A DNA stretch of 36,611 nucleotides from Eubacterium sp. (GCA_022791495.1 JAAVZE010000016.1:1-36611); one strand, 5' to 3'. Shown: positions 23,979-32,720, counted from the first letter of the stretch. Numbers and translations: made by a program. The notes: generated from the letters alone by a model not told the origin.

Positions 23979-24740
23979 TCAGATAAAAAGTTCACACTGC
24001 TTTCTGTCACGACAGGCTTTTTTCATTGCAGCAGAAGCTGCAAACAACACTATTTTATTTATTTCTCTTGCATTTTGAGGACAATTTGATACACACCTCA
24101 TACATGAAATACATTTGCTTTTGTCTACAATTTTACTATTTGAAACATCTATCGCACGAACTGGACATTGTTTAGCACAAAGCCCACATTGATTGCAGTT
24201 TTTTCCACTTTGTGGAACTATCTTGCCGCCCATTTCTTTTTTAAAAGGGTGGTTACCCGGAATATGGAGTTCAGTTAAAGTACCGTTTAAAAGTTTCTTT
24301 TGTATTTTTTCTGCATAATCTTTTAAGACACGTTTGTCCTCTGCATCTGGTCTGCCTGTTGCATATTGGCGCATAATGGAATGTTCTGCAACTGCCGCAA
24401 CTGCGGCTATTACTTTAAAACCCGCCTTAACTACTATATCATTCAACTCGATTAAAGTATCTTCATACGCACGATTTCCATAAACACATACAAGAACAGC
24501 TTTTGCACCATTCCCGTACAGATTTGATATTCTTCTTGCAGCTGTTGCCGGAACCCTCCCGCCATAAGAAGGAATTGCAACCAAAACAGTATCTTCTGTT
24601 GTGAAAGAACATCGCTCCCCCTCAAATTTCGTGTCGCTGACATCAACTGTGTTTCAGTTTTCCGTCCACGCTGAAATAAGCAGTTCAGAAACCTTGCGTG
24701 TCCCACCTGTTGGACTAAAAATCACTTGTGTGTATGCCAT
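23979..24740 (-). pseudogene. EFR1-type flavodoxin-ferredoxin protein interrupted by an in-frame TGA
   Basis: From ATG 24740 (AAGGAGGG six bases upstream) the frame reads MAYTQVIFSPTGGTRKVSEL, a flavodoxin FMN-loop motif. It meets a TGA at codon 29 (24656-24654) and then continues in the same frame with NTVDVSDTKFEG to the stop at 23979. The C terminus carries two 4Fe-4S motifs, CNQCGLCAKQCP and CISCMRCVSNCP, both complete. The whole would be 253 residues, an electron-transfer protein. The remainder after the TGA could be translated from an internal TTG at 24584, but it would lack the FMN loop. A divergent Rrf2 regulator probably controls it. Confidence 0.8.
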
Positions 24741-24875
24741 TTGTAACCCTCCTTTATGTAATTTTAATTTTTACATCATATAAAATTATAATCCACGAAA
24801 TATGTAATGTCAAGATTTACACCTTTATTTTTTCTTTGTCCAGTGTTAAAATAATAAAAAAGGGGGGTTGTCTAT

Positions 24876-25313
24876 ATGCAAATTAGCAAGCGGTGTTCTG
24901 TTGCAATCCATTGTCTGATATGCATTCATGAATTTAGTGGATTAACTAAAGTAACCAGCAAACAACTGGCTTTATCAACAGGCTGCAATCCAGTAATTAT
25001 CCGTAATATTATGAGTGCCTTAAAAAAATCCGGGATTATTAGTGTAAAGCCCGGAACTGGTGGCACAACATTGTGCAAAAGCCCTAAACAAATCAGTCTG
25101 CTGCAGATTTGTTCCTGTGTGGAACCTGATTTTCTTGAAAAACTTGTTGGGGAACATACTTCTGCTTCTAAGTTATGTCCTGTTGGCAGGAACATACACG
25201 TGGTATTGGAAAAGCCATATCAAAAAATTCGTGACGATATGGCAAACAGTATGTCAAATATTACTTTAGCTGAAATTCTCGAAAATTATCAAACTGTAAC
25301 TGCAAACCAATAA
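24876..25313 (+). CDS. Rrf2-family transcriptional regulator
   Basis: 145 residues. The N-terminal winged HTH is typical: MQISKRCSVAIHCLICIHEF, VTSKQLALSTGCNPVIIRNIMSALKKSGIISVKPGTGG. The C terminus ends with ITLAEILENY. Rrf2 proteins such as IscR and NsrR use three cysteines for a Fe-S cluster; here C79, C81 and C101 are present but not in the usual spacing, so a cluster is uncertain. AGGGGGG precedes the start. It diverges from the EFR1 ferredoxin pseudogene, its likely target, across a 135-bp AT-rich region. Confidence 0.92.
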   Translation: MQISKRCSVAIHCLICIHEFSGLTKVTSKQLALSTGCNPVIIRNIMSALKKSGIISVKPGTGGTTLCKSPKQISLLQICSCVEPDFLEKLVGEHTSASKLCPVGRNIHVVLEKPYQKIRDDMANSMSNITLAEILENYQTVTANQ

Positions 25314-25399
25314 AATTAAGCCTTTAATTATCTCCTGTTGTATCAAGGGTACGGAAAATTCTCATATACTGACATTTATCTGCACAGATTGCATCTATC

Positions 25400-26710
25400 T
25401 TAAATCATCCGATATTCTTTCCATTTCCCTCCCAGCCAGCGGACACTGAAAACCACCGCACGGAACAACCAGTCACAGACCATGGCAAGCCATACACCAA
25501 GCGCCCCGGTTCCCAGTACTTTTGCAAACAGGTATGACGCCCCGATGCGAGATACCCACATGGAAATAATGGATATCACCATAGCGAATCTTACATCCCC
25601 CGCCGCACGCATGGATGCCGGAAGCACAAAAGTCAGCGGCCAGATAAGAGCTGCCCCTATTGTATGCACCAATACCATCTGAGAAGTAAGTTCTGCAGTT
25701 GCCCGCGATAAATGATACCAGTTCAGTATAACGGGAAGAGCCAGCCACATCAAACCGCAAAATACAAACAATGCAGTGTATGACAAAAGCAGGAGCACCC
25801 GGTTATAATACCGTGCCTGTTGCTCATCCTTTGCCCCGATGCACCTTGCAACCACTGTTGTTGCAGCAAGCTGCATGGCAGTGCCTGGTATCACCTGAAT
25901 ACTTGCCACCGTCTGACAGACTGCATTGGCGGTAATCGCAGAAGTGCCAAAACCAGCGACCAGACTGGCAAGGATAATCTTGCCTGCCTGAAACAATCCA
26001 TTCTCAATGCCATTTGGAACTCCGATTGACAGAATTTTCCGTATCTGCTTGCCATCCAGATGGTAATGCAGTGTTTTTTCCAAATGCAGTACCCTCTTTT
26101 TCTGCAATAAAAGACAGACCATAACAACTGCCGCTGCATATCTTGCTATGACAGTGGCGGCGGCTGCCCCCGCCGTTCCAAATTTCAAAAAGTAAATAAA
26201 AAATGCATTGCCACAGATATTGATCACATTCATCATTGCTGAAAGATACATGGTAATCTGCGAATTTCCCATTGTCCGGAAAATAGCTGCCCCAGATTCA
26301 TAGACAGACAGTGCCGGTATGGACAGCACCACAATCAACAGATAACTGTTGGCACACGCATATACCTCCGGTGTAACTGCACCAAATACAACGGTAAGAA
26401 GCAGTTTCCGTAGGAGGTAAATAATCCCCATAATTCCCAAAGATATCAGACCGGAAAACCATACAAGCTGTCCCGATGTGTCTCTTGCCTCTTCTTGCTT
26501 ACCTGCACCCAGATACTGCCCTGCCACCACTGCCCCTCCGGTTCCAAAAGCAGCAAAAATATAAATTAAAAGCTGAAAAACCGAATCTATTAGGGATACT
26601 CCTGAAACTGCCATCTGTTCAAACCCCCAGTAAGACGCCAACATGTGCATCTGTCTTGCCAGTGCCACCGCACCACGGATGGAAATAAAACCAAAAACAT
26701 GATGTGACAT
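25400..26710 (-). CDS. MATE-family multidrug efflux transporter
   Basis: 436 residues, about 12 hydrophobic segments. MATE signatures include AVSGVSLIDSVFQLL, FGTGGAVVAGQYLGAGKQEEAR, GAAIFRTMGNSQ, and in the second half GVPNGIENGLFQAGKI, TANAVCQTVASIQVIPGTAMQ and VLPASMRAAGDVRFAM. The first 35 residues do not look like a normal first MATE helix, and family members usually have about 20 more residues. A 5' truncation or old frameshift is possible, or the start is wrong. A terminator lies upstream at 26803-26848, separating it from the lysR remnant. Confidence 0.88.
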   Translation of the reverse strand: MSHHVFGFISIRGAVALARQMHMLASYWGFEQMAVSGVSLIDSVFQLLIYIFAAFGTGGAVVAGQYLGAGKQEEARDTSGQLVWFSGLISLGIMGIIYLLRKLLLTVVFGAVTPEVYACANSYLLIVVLSIPALSVYESGAAIFRTMGNSQITMYLSAMMNVINICGNAFFIYFLKFGTAGAAAATVIARYAAAVVMVCLLLQKKRVLHLEKTLHYHLDGKQIRKILSIGVPNGIENGLFQAGKIILASLVAGFGTSAITANAVCQTVASIQVIPGTAMQLAATTVVARCIGAKDEQQARYYNRVLLLLSYTALFVFCGLMWLALPVILNWYHLSRATAELTSQMVLVHTIGAALIWPLTFVLPASMRAAGDVRFAMVISIISMWVSRIGASYLFAKVLGTGALGVWLAMVCDWLFRAVVFSVRWLGGKWKEYRMI

Positions 26711-26802
26711 GACAATCCCACTATAGGCAAGGCAAAGGTAACCTCCATTGTCAAATCCTCATAACGAAAAACACTGTCATGCTATGCAAGACAGCATATA
26801 GA

Positions 26803-26848
26803 GAAAAAATGTAAGTGTGGGAAGCTTCAATTCCTTTACACTTACATT
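26803..26848 (-). terminator. Intrinsic terminator of the LysR pseudogene
   Basis: Perfect 11-base arms AATGTAAGTGT (26808-26818) and ACACTTACATT (26838-26848) enclose a smaller GGAA/TTCC pairing. On the minus strand the stem is followed directly by a run of T. It lies 38 bp after the ancestral lysR stop and about 90 bp before the MATE start. The stem is AT-rich but long. Confidence 0.65.
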
Positions 26849-26885
26849 ATATTTTCTAATTCAATTTATAGCAAATACCTTGTTT

Positions 26886-27776
26886 TCATGCCCTAGCCAT
26901 GCCTAAAAAGCATTTTGCATGTTCTATAAATTTTGCTGCCGCCAGACTAAAAGGCTGCTGCCGTTTCCACGCCAGCACACATGTTGCTGTCAACTCTGGA
27001 GACAACGGCCTGTATGTTATCCTGGCCTAATTCCAAAATGGAACAGCACCCTCAATAACTACCGAATATGCCAAACCGTTCCGCACCATTACTGAAGCAT
27101 TTGTACTTAGATTACTGGTAAAAAGAACATGAAGGTTCGCATAATAATCGCCAAACCAACTGGCAAGCTCACTCTGTACATTTAGACGGCGTGGCATAAT
27201 TACTGGCAGCTCCGATAAATCCTTTGCCGTAACAGATTCTTTTTTCGCCAGCTCATCCTCCGGTCTCATTAATACAACCCAGTTTTCCCGCATATCCAGA
27301 CGGATAAACTCATACTTTCCAATATCCACCGGCTCCAACAAAAGCCCAATATCAATCAGCCCCTTACCCATCTGCTCTTTTACTAAATCTGCCGTTGCTG
27401 TAAAAATATCATAAGTAACACCAGGATATTTCTTACTAAAATCTGCAATAAGTTCCGCCAAGACCTGAACAGAGGCAAGTTCCCCACAGCCTATTGTAAT
27501 TTTCCCCTCAATTTGTTCTTCCTGCTCCACCAGCTCTTTTTCTGTATTATCCACAAGCTGTAAGATTTCCTCTGCCCTTCTCCGAAGCAACAGTCCCTCA
27601 TTGGTCAGGGTAATCTTTCTTGCGCCCCTTTGAAACAACTTGACACCAATATCTTCTTCCATCTGGGATAACTGACGGCTTAATGTAGGCTGCGTAATGT
27701 GAAGCACCTCTGCTGCTCTCGTAATACTTTCTTCCCTTACTACTGTAAGAAAATAGCGAAGGACCCGGATTTCCAT
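26886..27776 (-). pseudogene. LysR-family regulator with an in-frame TAG near its 3' end
   Basis: The HTH is intact (MEIRVLRYFLTVVREESITRAAEVLHITQPTLSRQLSQMEEDIGVKLF), as is most of the effector domain (EGKITIGCGELASVQ, GLAYSVVIEG). A TAG at 27029-27027 truncates the protein to 249 residues. The same frame continues with RITYRPLSPELTATCVLAWKRQQPF and SLAAAKFIEHAKC to TGA at 26888-26886, which is the usual LysR C terminus. Full length would be 296 residues. The truncated form keeps its DNA-binding domain and might still act. Confidence 0.85.
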
Positions 27777-27865
27777 AGGCCCTGCTCCTCCTTAAATTTT
27801 TGTTTCTGATTATAACATAGCACTGTTCATGATGACAAGTCCCGCCTGTCACTAAATCACCTTTT

Positions 27866-28531
27866 TTATTTGGCGGGCAATAATGAATTATTTAGAAAAC
27901 TTTTTTTCTTTACATAAAGCAACGTAACTGTTATTAGTAAAATGCTAATCCATAAAAGCCATATCTTTGTTATAAAATTATCTGTTTCCATAGAAAACAA
28001 ACAAAAAATATTAGTGCCTGATATATTTCCAAGATAATTGAATAGAAAGTATCCTATGGATACCAAATAACCTGCTATAACCGAATTACTTTGCACTGCC
28101 GCAAAAAGCCCCATACTTCCCAAAACTATCTCGCTTATTACAGTCCCCATAACAAAACTTGCATAAGGAAAAGTACAGTTTTTTATTATCATTATTTTCG
28201 CAAATACACCCGTCAAAAACGTGAGCATTATTACAGCCATAACAATTCTGATGAATAAAATTGTCCATTGTGGTATCTTTCTTGTAAGCACCACTTCCCG
28301 TATTGCCCGCTTCTGCTCTGCTGCATAAAGCGGGACAATTAACAATATTCCAATGAATATAACTGATTGCTCCAAACATTGTGCTGAATGGACTTTATCC
28401 AGATTTTCAATTCCCCGCATAATAGGAACAATTAGTAGATACAATGTCGCAAGCAATAAATTATTTTGTATGGATAAATGAAAATTTGTTTTTAATAGTC
28501 CCCAAAAACCTTTCATAGAGATTTGCCACAT
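27866..28531 (-). CDS. ABC-2 type transporter permease, small subunit
   Basis: 221 residues with about six hydrophobic segments, including LLLATLYLLIVPIM, SVIFIGILLIVPLYA, ILFIRIVMAVIMLTFLTGVF and IWLLWISILLITVTLLYV. It lacks an identifiable enzymatic motif. The upstream extension to 28579 reads charged, unrelated residues; ATG 28531 with AAAGGA seven bases before it is the likely start. It overlaps the preceding permease gene by 71 bp and completes the operon of ATPase and two permeases. In lantibiotic immunity exporters, similar small and large permeases pair with one ATPase. Confidence 0.82.
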   Translation of the reverse strand: MWQISMKGFWGLLKTNFHLSIQNNLLLATLYLLIVPIMRGIENLDKVHSAQCLEQSVIFIGILLIVPLYAAEQKRAIREVVLTRKIPQWTILFIRIVMAVIMLTFLTGVFAKIMIIKNCTFPYASFVMGTVISEIVLGSMGLFAAVQSNSVIAGYLVSIGYFLFNYLGNISGTNIFCLFSMETDNFITKIWLLWISILLITVTLLYVKKKSFLNNSLLPAK

Positions 28532-29867
28532 TGATTTTTCCTTTCCTTTTCTGTTGCAAAATCCATGCTGACAGAACAATAAACAAAATACTGATGCCTG
28601 CCATCAGCAGTCTATTTACGCAGATAACATGGAGGGTATCTTGTACCAGCTCATATCCCCGCAATGTATTATGCCTTATCATCAAAGTAGTAATCTGGGT
28701 ATCTCCAGATAATCCTGTTGCACCCTTGTCAATTACCCACCATAAAAATTGCAGCAGAACAGCAATCGGTGAATCTGACAATAATGTAAAAAATGTACCC
28801 ATTGCAGAAACTATCATTATAGTAGGCAGCAGCCACCATAAGATGTATTTTATATAAGCAAACAAGTCAATGGAAACACTATGTTCACTCCCAAAAGATA
28901 CAAGTGGCATCAAAGATTCAAAGCTCAATAAAATGACAGGGATAAGAACCATCGTAATGCTTGCTAAATATCTTGTTAATACCAACTTTAAAGAAGATAC
29001 CCTACGGGTATAAAGCAGTTCTGTCGTATTATCAAAGCGGTCTTTTAACCACATAAATACAAGAATAAAAATTGGATACAGCCCTAAAGACAACCCCATA
29101 TAATCACAGAACAATCGTGCAAAACTCCCTGTCACCTTATCCCCTTTGAATGTCTGGTCATACTCGGCACACGCTTCCTCATAATTCTTTTCTGATAAAC
29201 CAAAATAGGTAATCATCATTTCGGTTGAATATTGTGAACCTTCTTCCCCAATCATTGTCTCCATTTCACGCATCAATTCTTTAAAATGCCCGTATGTGAC
29301 TTGTGATATAAACTTTTTAGTTTTATCCGTTTCCTCATTGCCATTAGCGGCCTTATCCTCTCTGCCTGGCATATGCAGATTTCCATCTTCATCAAAATCT
29401 GCTGAGCCAGTTGAAATAATCGTACCTGTTACAGCAGGAAAATACCCCTGCGGCAAATTGTTTAACTGCTCTACTGTCAATCCTGTTATCTCACATAATA
29501 TTTCAAGCACACGTGCCTGTTCTTCATCGCTGAGCGAAACTGCTTTATAATTTCTCGCAGGAAGAGGATAGGCAGCATATATATTGTCTTCATATTCCAT
29601 TAATAAAGCTCTGGTCACACCTGTCATAATTTCTTCTGGATTGTCCTCTGAAGTTTTCATGCCAAAATAATCATCTTCTTCTGTTGGCTCTAAAAGCAAG
29701 GGCCGGTCAAATCCGACATTAGCAGGTGTCTTGCCATTTGCCCAGTCAATCTCTGTTTTCGTCACACCACGAAACTTTCCCCACCAACTAAAAATCAGGA
29801 CTGCAATAAAAAGAAAATATACAAAACTGGCTGCTATTCTACGACATTCCCTTAAATATAATTTCAT
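28461..29867 (-). CDS. ABC-2 type transporter permease with large extracellular domain
   Basis: 468 residues. One N-terminal membrane helix (ASFVYFLFIAVLIFSWWG) is followed by about 200 acidic hydrophilic residues presumed outside the cell. About five more helices follow from residue 258 (LGLYPIFILVFMWL, LTRYLASITMVLIPVILLSF, ILWWLLPTIMIVSAMGTFFTLL, LLMAGISILFIVLSAWIL). The large extracellular loop could bind an antimicrobial peptide or other ligand, by analogy with Bce-type exporters, though the fold is not the same. Its ATG overlaps the ATPase stop by four bases. Confidence 0.82.
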   Translation of the reverse strand: MKLYLRECRRIAASFVYFLFIAVLIFSWWGKFRGVTKTEIDWANGKTPANVGFDRPLLLEPTEEDDYFGMKTSEDNPEEIMTGVTRALLMEYEDNIYAAYPLPARNYKAVSLSDEEQARVLEILCEITGLTVEQLNNLPQGYFPAVTGTIISTGSADFDEDGNLHMPGREDKAANGNEETDKTKKFISQVTYGHFKELMREMETMIGEEGSQYSTEMMITYFGLSEKNYEEACAEYDQTFKGDKVTGSFARLFCDYMGLSLGLYPIFILVFMWLKDRFDNTTELLYTRRVSSLKLVLTRYLASITMVLIPVILLSFESLMPLVSFGSEHSVSIDLFAYIKYILWWLLPTIMIVSAMGTFFTLLSDSPIAVLLQFLWWVIDKGATGLSGDTQITTLMIRHNTLRGYELVQDTLHVICVNRLLMAGISILFIVLSAWILQQKRKGKINVANLYERFLGTIKNKFSFIHTK

Positions 29868-30742
29868 GAATTGATACCTCCCTCTACTTGGTGCAGCAAA
29901 TACATATAACCATCTTCCAAAGTAGGGGACTGTATCTCTCCCTTTTCTTCGGGCAGGGTATCAGATAATATCCTGTACTGTACGCCTGCACGAGAGCTGC
30001 TTTTATTTAAACAAATATATTTTTCTTTCATATGGCTGTCCATTTTTTTTGGTATTGTGATAGTATAAACTTTCCCCTCTGCCTGCTGTATCAATTTTTC
30101 CGTGCTCCCATGAAATATCAGCCTGCCATTATTCAACACCGCAACTCCATTGCATGTAGATTCAATATCTGAAGCAATATGTGTCGATAAGAGTACAATC
30201 CTGTTTTCAGCGAAATCACTCAATAAATTTCGGAAACGTATACGTTCTTCTGGGTCAAGCCCTGCTGTCGGTTCATCAACAATAAGAATCTGCGGATTAT
30301 GAAGAAGTGCCTGTGCAATTCCCAACCGCCGTTTCATACCTCCCGAAAGAGCCTTGACTTTCGTTTTTGCATTATCTTTCAAATTCACTTTTTCAAGCAG
30401 TCCGTTAATCTGTTCTTTCCGTATCCTGTCAGGAATGTTTGATAGCAAGCCAAGATAATCCATTGCTCCAAAAACTGTCATACTTCTATACATAGAGAAA
30501 TCCTGAGGAAGATACCCAACCATTTCTCTGATTTTCTTTGTTTCTTTTATTGAAACATCATTCATCCAGACATTTCCGCTTGTCGGAACAGAAAGGGTCG
30601 CCAATATCCTCATTAAACTCGTTTTTCCCGCACCATTCCTTCCAAGCAGTCCATACATTCCCGATGGAATAGTCAAAGAAAGATTTTCTATGGCTTCTTT
30701 TTTTCCGTATTTCTTAGAAAGATTATCAATAACAATTTCCAT
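29864..30742 (-). CDS. ABC transporter ATP-binding protein
   Basis: 292 residues. Complete nucleotide-binding domain: Walker A GLLGRNGAGKTSL, Q-loop YLPQDFSMY, signature LSGGMKRRLGIAQAL, Walker B ILIVDEPTAGLDPEER and the switch His in LLSTHIASD. A C-terminal extension of about 80 residues (from roughly 213) is typical of export-type ATPases serving ABC-2 permeases. AAGGAGG lies ten bases before ATG 30742, but its AAGGA is part of a hairpin arm. It heads a three-gene operon following a two-component system, and its own promoter region shares a motif with that system's promoter. Confidence 0.96.
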   Translation of the reverse strand: MEIVIDNLSKKYGKKEAIENLSLTIPSGMYGLLGRNGAGKTSLMRILATLSVPTSGNVWMNDVSIKETKKIREMVGYLPQDFSMYRSMTVFGAMDYLGLLSNIPDRIRKEQINGLLEKVNLKDNAKTKVKALSGGMKRRLGIAQALLHNPQILIVDEPTAGLDPEERIRFRNLLSDFAENRIVLLSTHIASDIESTCNGVAVLNNGRLIFHGSTEKLIQQAEGKVYTITIPKKMDSHMKEKYICLNKSSSRAGVQYRILSDTLPEEKGEIQSPTLEDGYMYLLHQVEGGINS

Positions 30743-30752
30743 AAATGAAAAA

Positions 30753-30776
30753 CCTCCTTACATTTTATTGTAAGGA
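30753..30776 (-). promoter_or_regulatory. Hairpin occluding the ABC operon ribosome binding site
   Basis: Arms TCCTTACA (30776-30769) and TGTAAGGA (30762-30755) pair perfectly over 8 bp around a six-base loop. The second arm overlaps the TAAGGAGG ribosome binding site (30760-30753). A transcript from the predicted promoter would start near 30771, inside the first arm, and so would escape the hairpin, while read-through RNA from the kinase gene would form it. Confidence 0.5.
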
Positions 30777-30777
30777 A

Positions 30778-30809
30778 ATTCTAATACGCAAAAGACAAAT
30801 TTTCGCCAA
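30778..30809 (-). promoter_or_regulatory. ABC operon promoter with candidate OmpR-family operator
   Basis: Minus-strand TTGGCGAAAATTTGTCTTTT (30809-30790) matches 17 of 20 bases of the site upstream of the response regulator (32720-32701). It contains TTGNC twice, 11 bp apart, as expected for tandem OmpR/PhoB-type binding. TAGAAT at 30783-30778 sits in the same register as TATAAT does at the other site. The motif starts two bases after the kinase stop codon. Confidence 0.65.
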
Positions 30810-30811
30810 CA

Positions 30812-31993
30812 TTATTCAGAAATATCAAAAGCAGCAGTTACATATGCTCCAGACATTTTATTATTACCAATCTTAAGAAATCCGCCATGCTTTTCACAAA
30901 GCGTTCTACATACGCCAAGCCCTATGCCAAAATGTTCATTCCCGTTTTCTTTCCCATAAAACATATTTGTTGCCTGCCTTAAATCTTCTTCTGTGAACCC
31001 TTTTCCATCATCTTTTACGGATATCAAAAGTATATTTTGTTTTTCATACACTTCTACAACTATTTGCTCATTCATATACCGAATAGCATTTTGCAATAAA
31101 TTTTCTAATACCCGAAAAAGTACACTTTTATCTATATTAACCGAAGTAAATGAAATATCTGCTAAAAAATCTATTTTTTTATCCCCTGCTAACTGATGGA
31201 TATTGCTTTCCATTTCTTTTAATAATGACACGGTGTCCTGCCGTTCCTGTTTTATTTCGATGCTCTCGATTTTCTCCACATCACGGACACACTCTACATA
31301 ACGCTCTAAACGCAGTACTGCACCCTGCATAGAAGATATAGTATCCATGAGCATTTCTTCTGTCAGTTTATCTTGCGGAATGTTTTTTTCAAGAAAATCA
31401 ATATACCCTCTTAAAACCGTAATCGGAGTACGCAAGTCATGGGCAACCGATGCATTCAATAATTCCCTCTGCCTAAGTGTTTCCCATAAAGCCTTATTAT
31501 TATAGCGGAGTTCTTTACGCATTTTTTCCATAGAGTTGCATAATTTTCCCAATTCATCATTGCCACTATACTCAATACTAAAATCAAGGTCGTTATCCTG
31601 TATCCTTTTCATTCCATTTTGTAAATGTAAAATTGGAACTTTAAGTTTCTTTCGATAATAGATTGCAGCAGCACTTCCAATGCCAACAATAATATAGATA
31701 ATAGGCAAACCAATCATCGCAAAATAACACATGTGATATGCAATGTTTTCTCCTATGCTTAACCCATGCCATTCAACAACACTTCCATCCATATCCACAA
31801 TATACTCATTTGCCTCTTTATCTAGTTTGTAATCGGGCGATTTAATCATCAAATATCTATTTTTCAAAATTTCCTGCTGTGACTGATTTGCCAAAAAAAC
31901 TGTAACTCCAGAAAGCATACCTATTATACAAATCGTAATGATAAATGTCAGAGCCATAGACCGCTTTATTGAAACGTTTTTTATTTTATCCAT
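30812..31993 (-). CDS. Sensor histidine kinase with HAMP domain
   Basis: 393 residues from ATG 31993. Two membrane helices (MALTFIITICIIGMLSGVTVFL and IGLPIIYIIVGIGSAAAIYY) flank a short extracellular segment of about 55 residues. A HAMP linker follows (VPILHLQNGMKRIQDNDLDF), then the phosphoacceptor His in NASVAHDLRTPITVLRGYI (H185) and HATPase motifs NLLQNAIRY, DDGKGF and GIGLGVCRTLCEKHGG. An earlier in-frame ATG at 32011 is possible. The start overlaps the stop of the response regulator by 13 bases, so the two are coupled. The ABC operon follows after 69 bp. Confidence 0.95.
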   Translation of the reverse strand: MDKIKNVSIKRSMALTFIITICIIGMLSGVTVFLANQSQQEILKNRYLMIKSPDYKLDKEANEYIVDMDGSVVEWHGLSIGENIAYHMCYFAMIGLPIIYIIVGIGSAAAIYYRKKLKVPILHLQNGMKRIQDNDLDFSIEYSGNDELGKLCNSMEKMRKELRYNNKALWETLRQRELLNASVAHDLRTPITVLRGYIDFLEKNIPQDKLTEEMLMDTISSMQGAVLRLERYVECVRDVEKIESIEIKQERQDTVSLLKEMESNIHQLAGDKKIDFLADISFTSVNIDKSVLFRVLENLLQNAIRYMNEQIVVEVYEKQNILLISVKDDGKGFTEEDLRQATNMFYGKENGNEHFGIGLGVCRTLCEKHGGFLKIGNNKMSGAYVTAAFDISE

Positions 31994-32655
31994 TTGTACC
32001 CCACTCCCCATACGGTTTCTATATAGTTTTTATCTGTATAATCTGCCAATTTATTTCGTATTCTACGAATATGCTCCTTAACTACAATGCTGTCACCCTC
32101 GCCATCATAGCCCCAAAGCCTTTCATAAATCGTTTCCCTATCAAAAACCATTCCTGCATTTTGAGAAAGAAGCCTGATAATCTCAAACTCTTTATTTGAA
32201 AAGTCTAATTCCTGCCTGCCTAAAAATACCTGTCTGCTGTTATAATCAATGATAAGTTCCTCGTTGAATTTCAAATTATCAGAGTTGTTTTTCCGTTCTT
32301 CACGACGCAGGTGTGCCAAAATCCTTGCTAAAAGCTCATCCACACGGAAAGGCTTTGTAATATAATCATCACCACCAACTGACAGCCCTTTTATTACATC
32401 CTGCTCTGTTACCCTTGCCGTAAGAAATATAATAGGACACGATATATGTTCCCGGACAAATTGACACAACTCTAACCCATCCATTTCTGGCATGTTTATA
32501 TCCAATAGTATAATATCTGGTGCAACTGACATAAGCTCTAACGCTTTTTTTGCATTATCAGCTGTATATACAAGAAAATTCTCTGCCTCTAAACATTTTT
32601 TAAGCATTGTAAGAATCATTTCCTCATCGTCTATAATTAGTATCTTATATTTCAT
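31981..32655 (-). CDS. OmpR-family response regulator
   Basis: 224 residues from ATG 32655, with AAAGGAG upstream; the open frame extends to 32709, but the extra 18 residues are not family-like. The receiver domain has D9/D10, phosphoacceptor D52 in LLDINMPEMDG and K101 in YITKPF. The winged-helix domain shows LDFSNKEFEIIRLLSQNAG, RETIYERLWG and VVKEHIRRIRNKL. Together with the downstream kinase and ABC transporter it resembles systems that detect and export peptide antibiotics. A shared promoter motif suggests it controls itself and the transporter. Confidence 0.96.
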   Translation of the reverse strand: MKYKILIIDDEEMILTMLKKCLEAENFLVYTADNAKKALELMSVAPDIILLDINMPEMDGLELCQFVREHISCPIIFLTARVTEQDVIKGLSVGGDDYITKPFRVDELLARILAHLRREERKNNSDNLKFNEELIIDYNSRQVFLGRQELDFSNKEFEIIRLLSQNAGMVFDRETIYERLWGYDGEGDSIVVKEHIRRIRNKLADYTDKNYIETVWGVGYKWIK

Positions 32656-32688
32656 ATACAATGCTCCTTTCTGAATACAGTCTGTTTT

Positions 32689-32720
32689 ATTATAAGAACC
32701 GAAAGTCAAATTTTCGACAA
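32689..32720 (-). promoter_or_regulatory. Promoter and candidate autoregulatory operator of the OmpR-family regulator
   Basis: TTGTCGAAAATTTGACTTTC (32720-32701) contains TTGTC and TTGAC 11 bp apart, and a TATAAT lies at 32694-32689. No good -35 hexamer is present at the proper distance, so activation by the bound regulator is likely. It is nearly the same as the site at 30809-30790. Confidence 0.6.

Noticed and set aside
24654-24656. TGA of the EFR1 gene as a selenocysteine codon
   Set aside because: The position lies outside the FMN loop and cluster motifs and no selenocysteine insertion hairpin was recognised; a nonsense mutation is simpler.
23979-25313. Rrf2/ferredoxin pair as part of a mobile element with the XRE remnant
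   Set aside because: No integrase, transposase or attachment-like repeat was found around it.
27866-32655. ABC transporter and two-component genes as a lantibiotic biosynthesis cluster
   Set aside because: No precursor peptide or modification enzyme gene is present; only an immunity- or detoxification-like layout can be supported.
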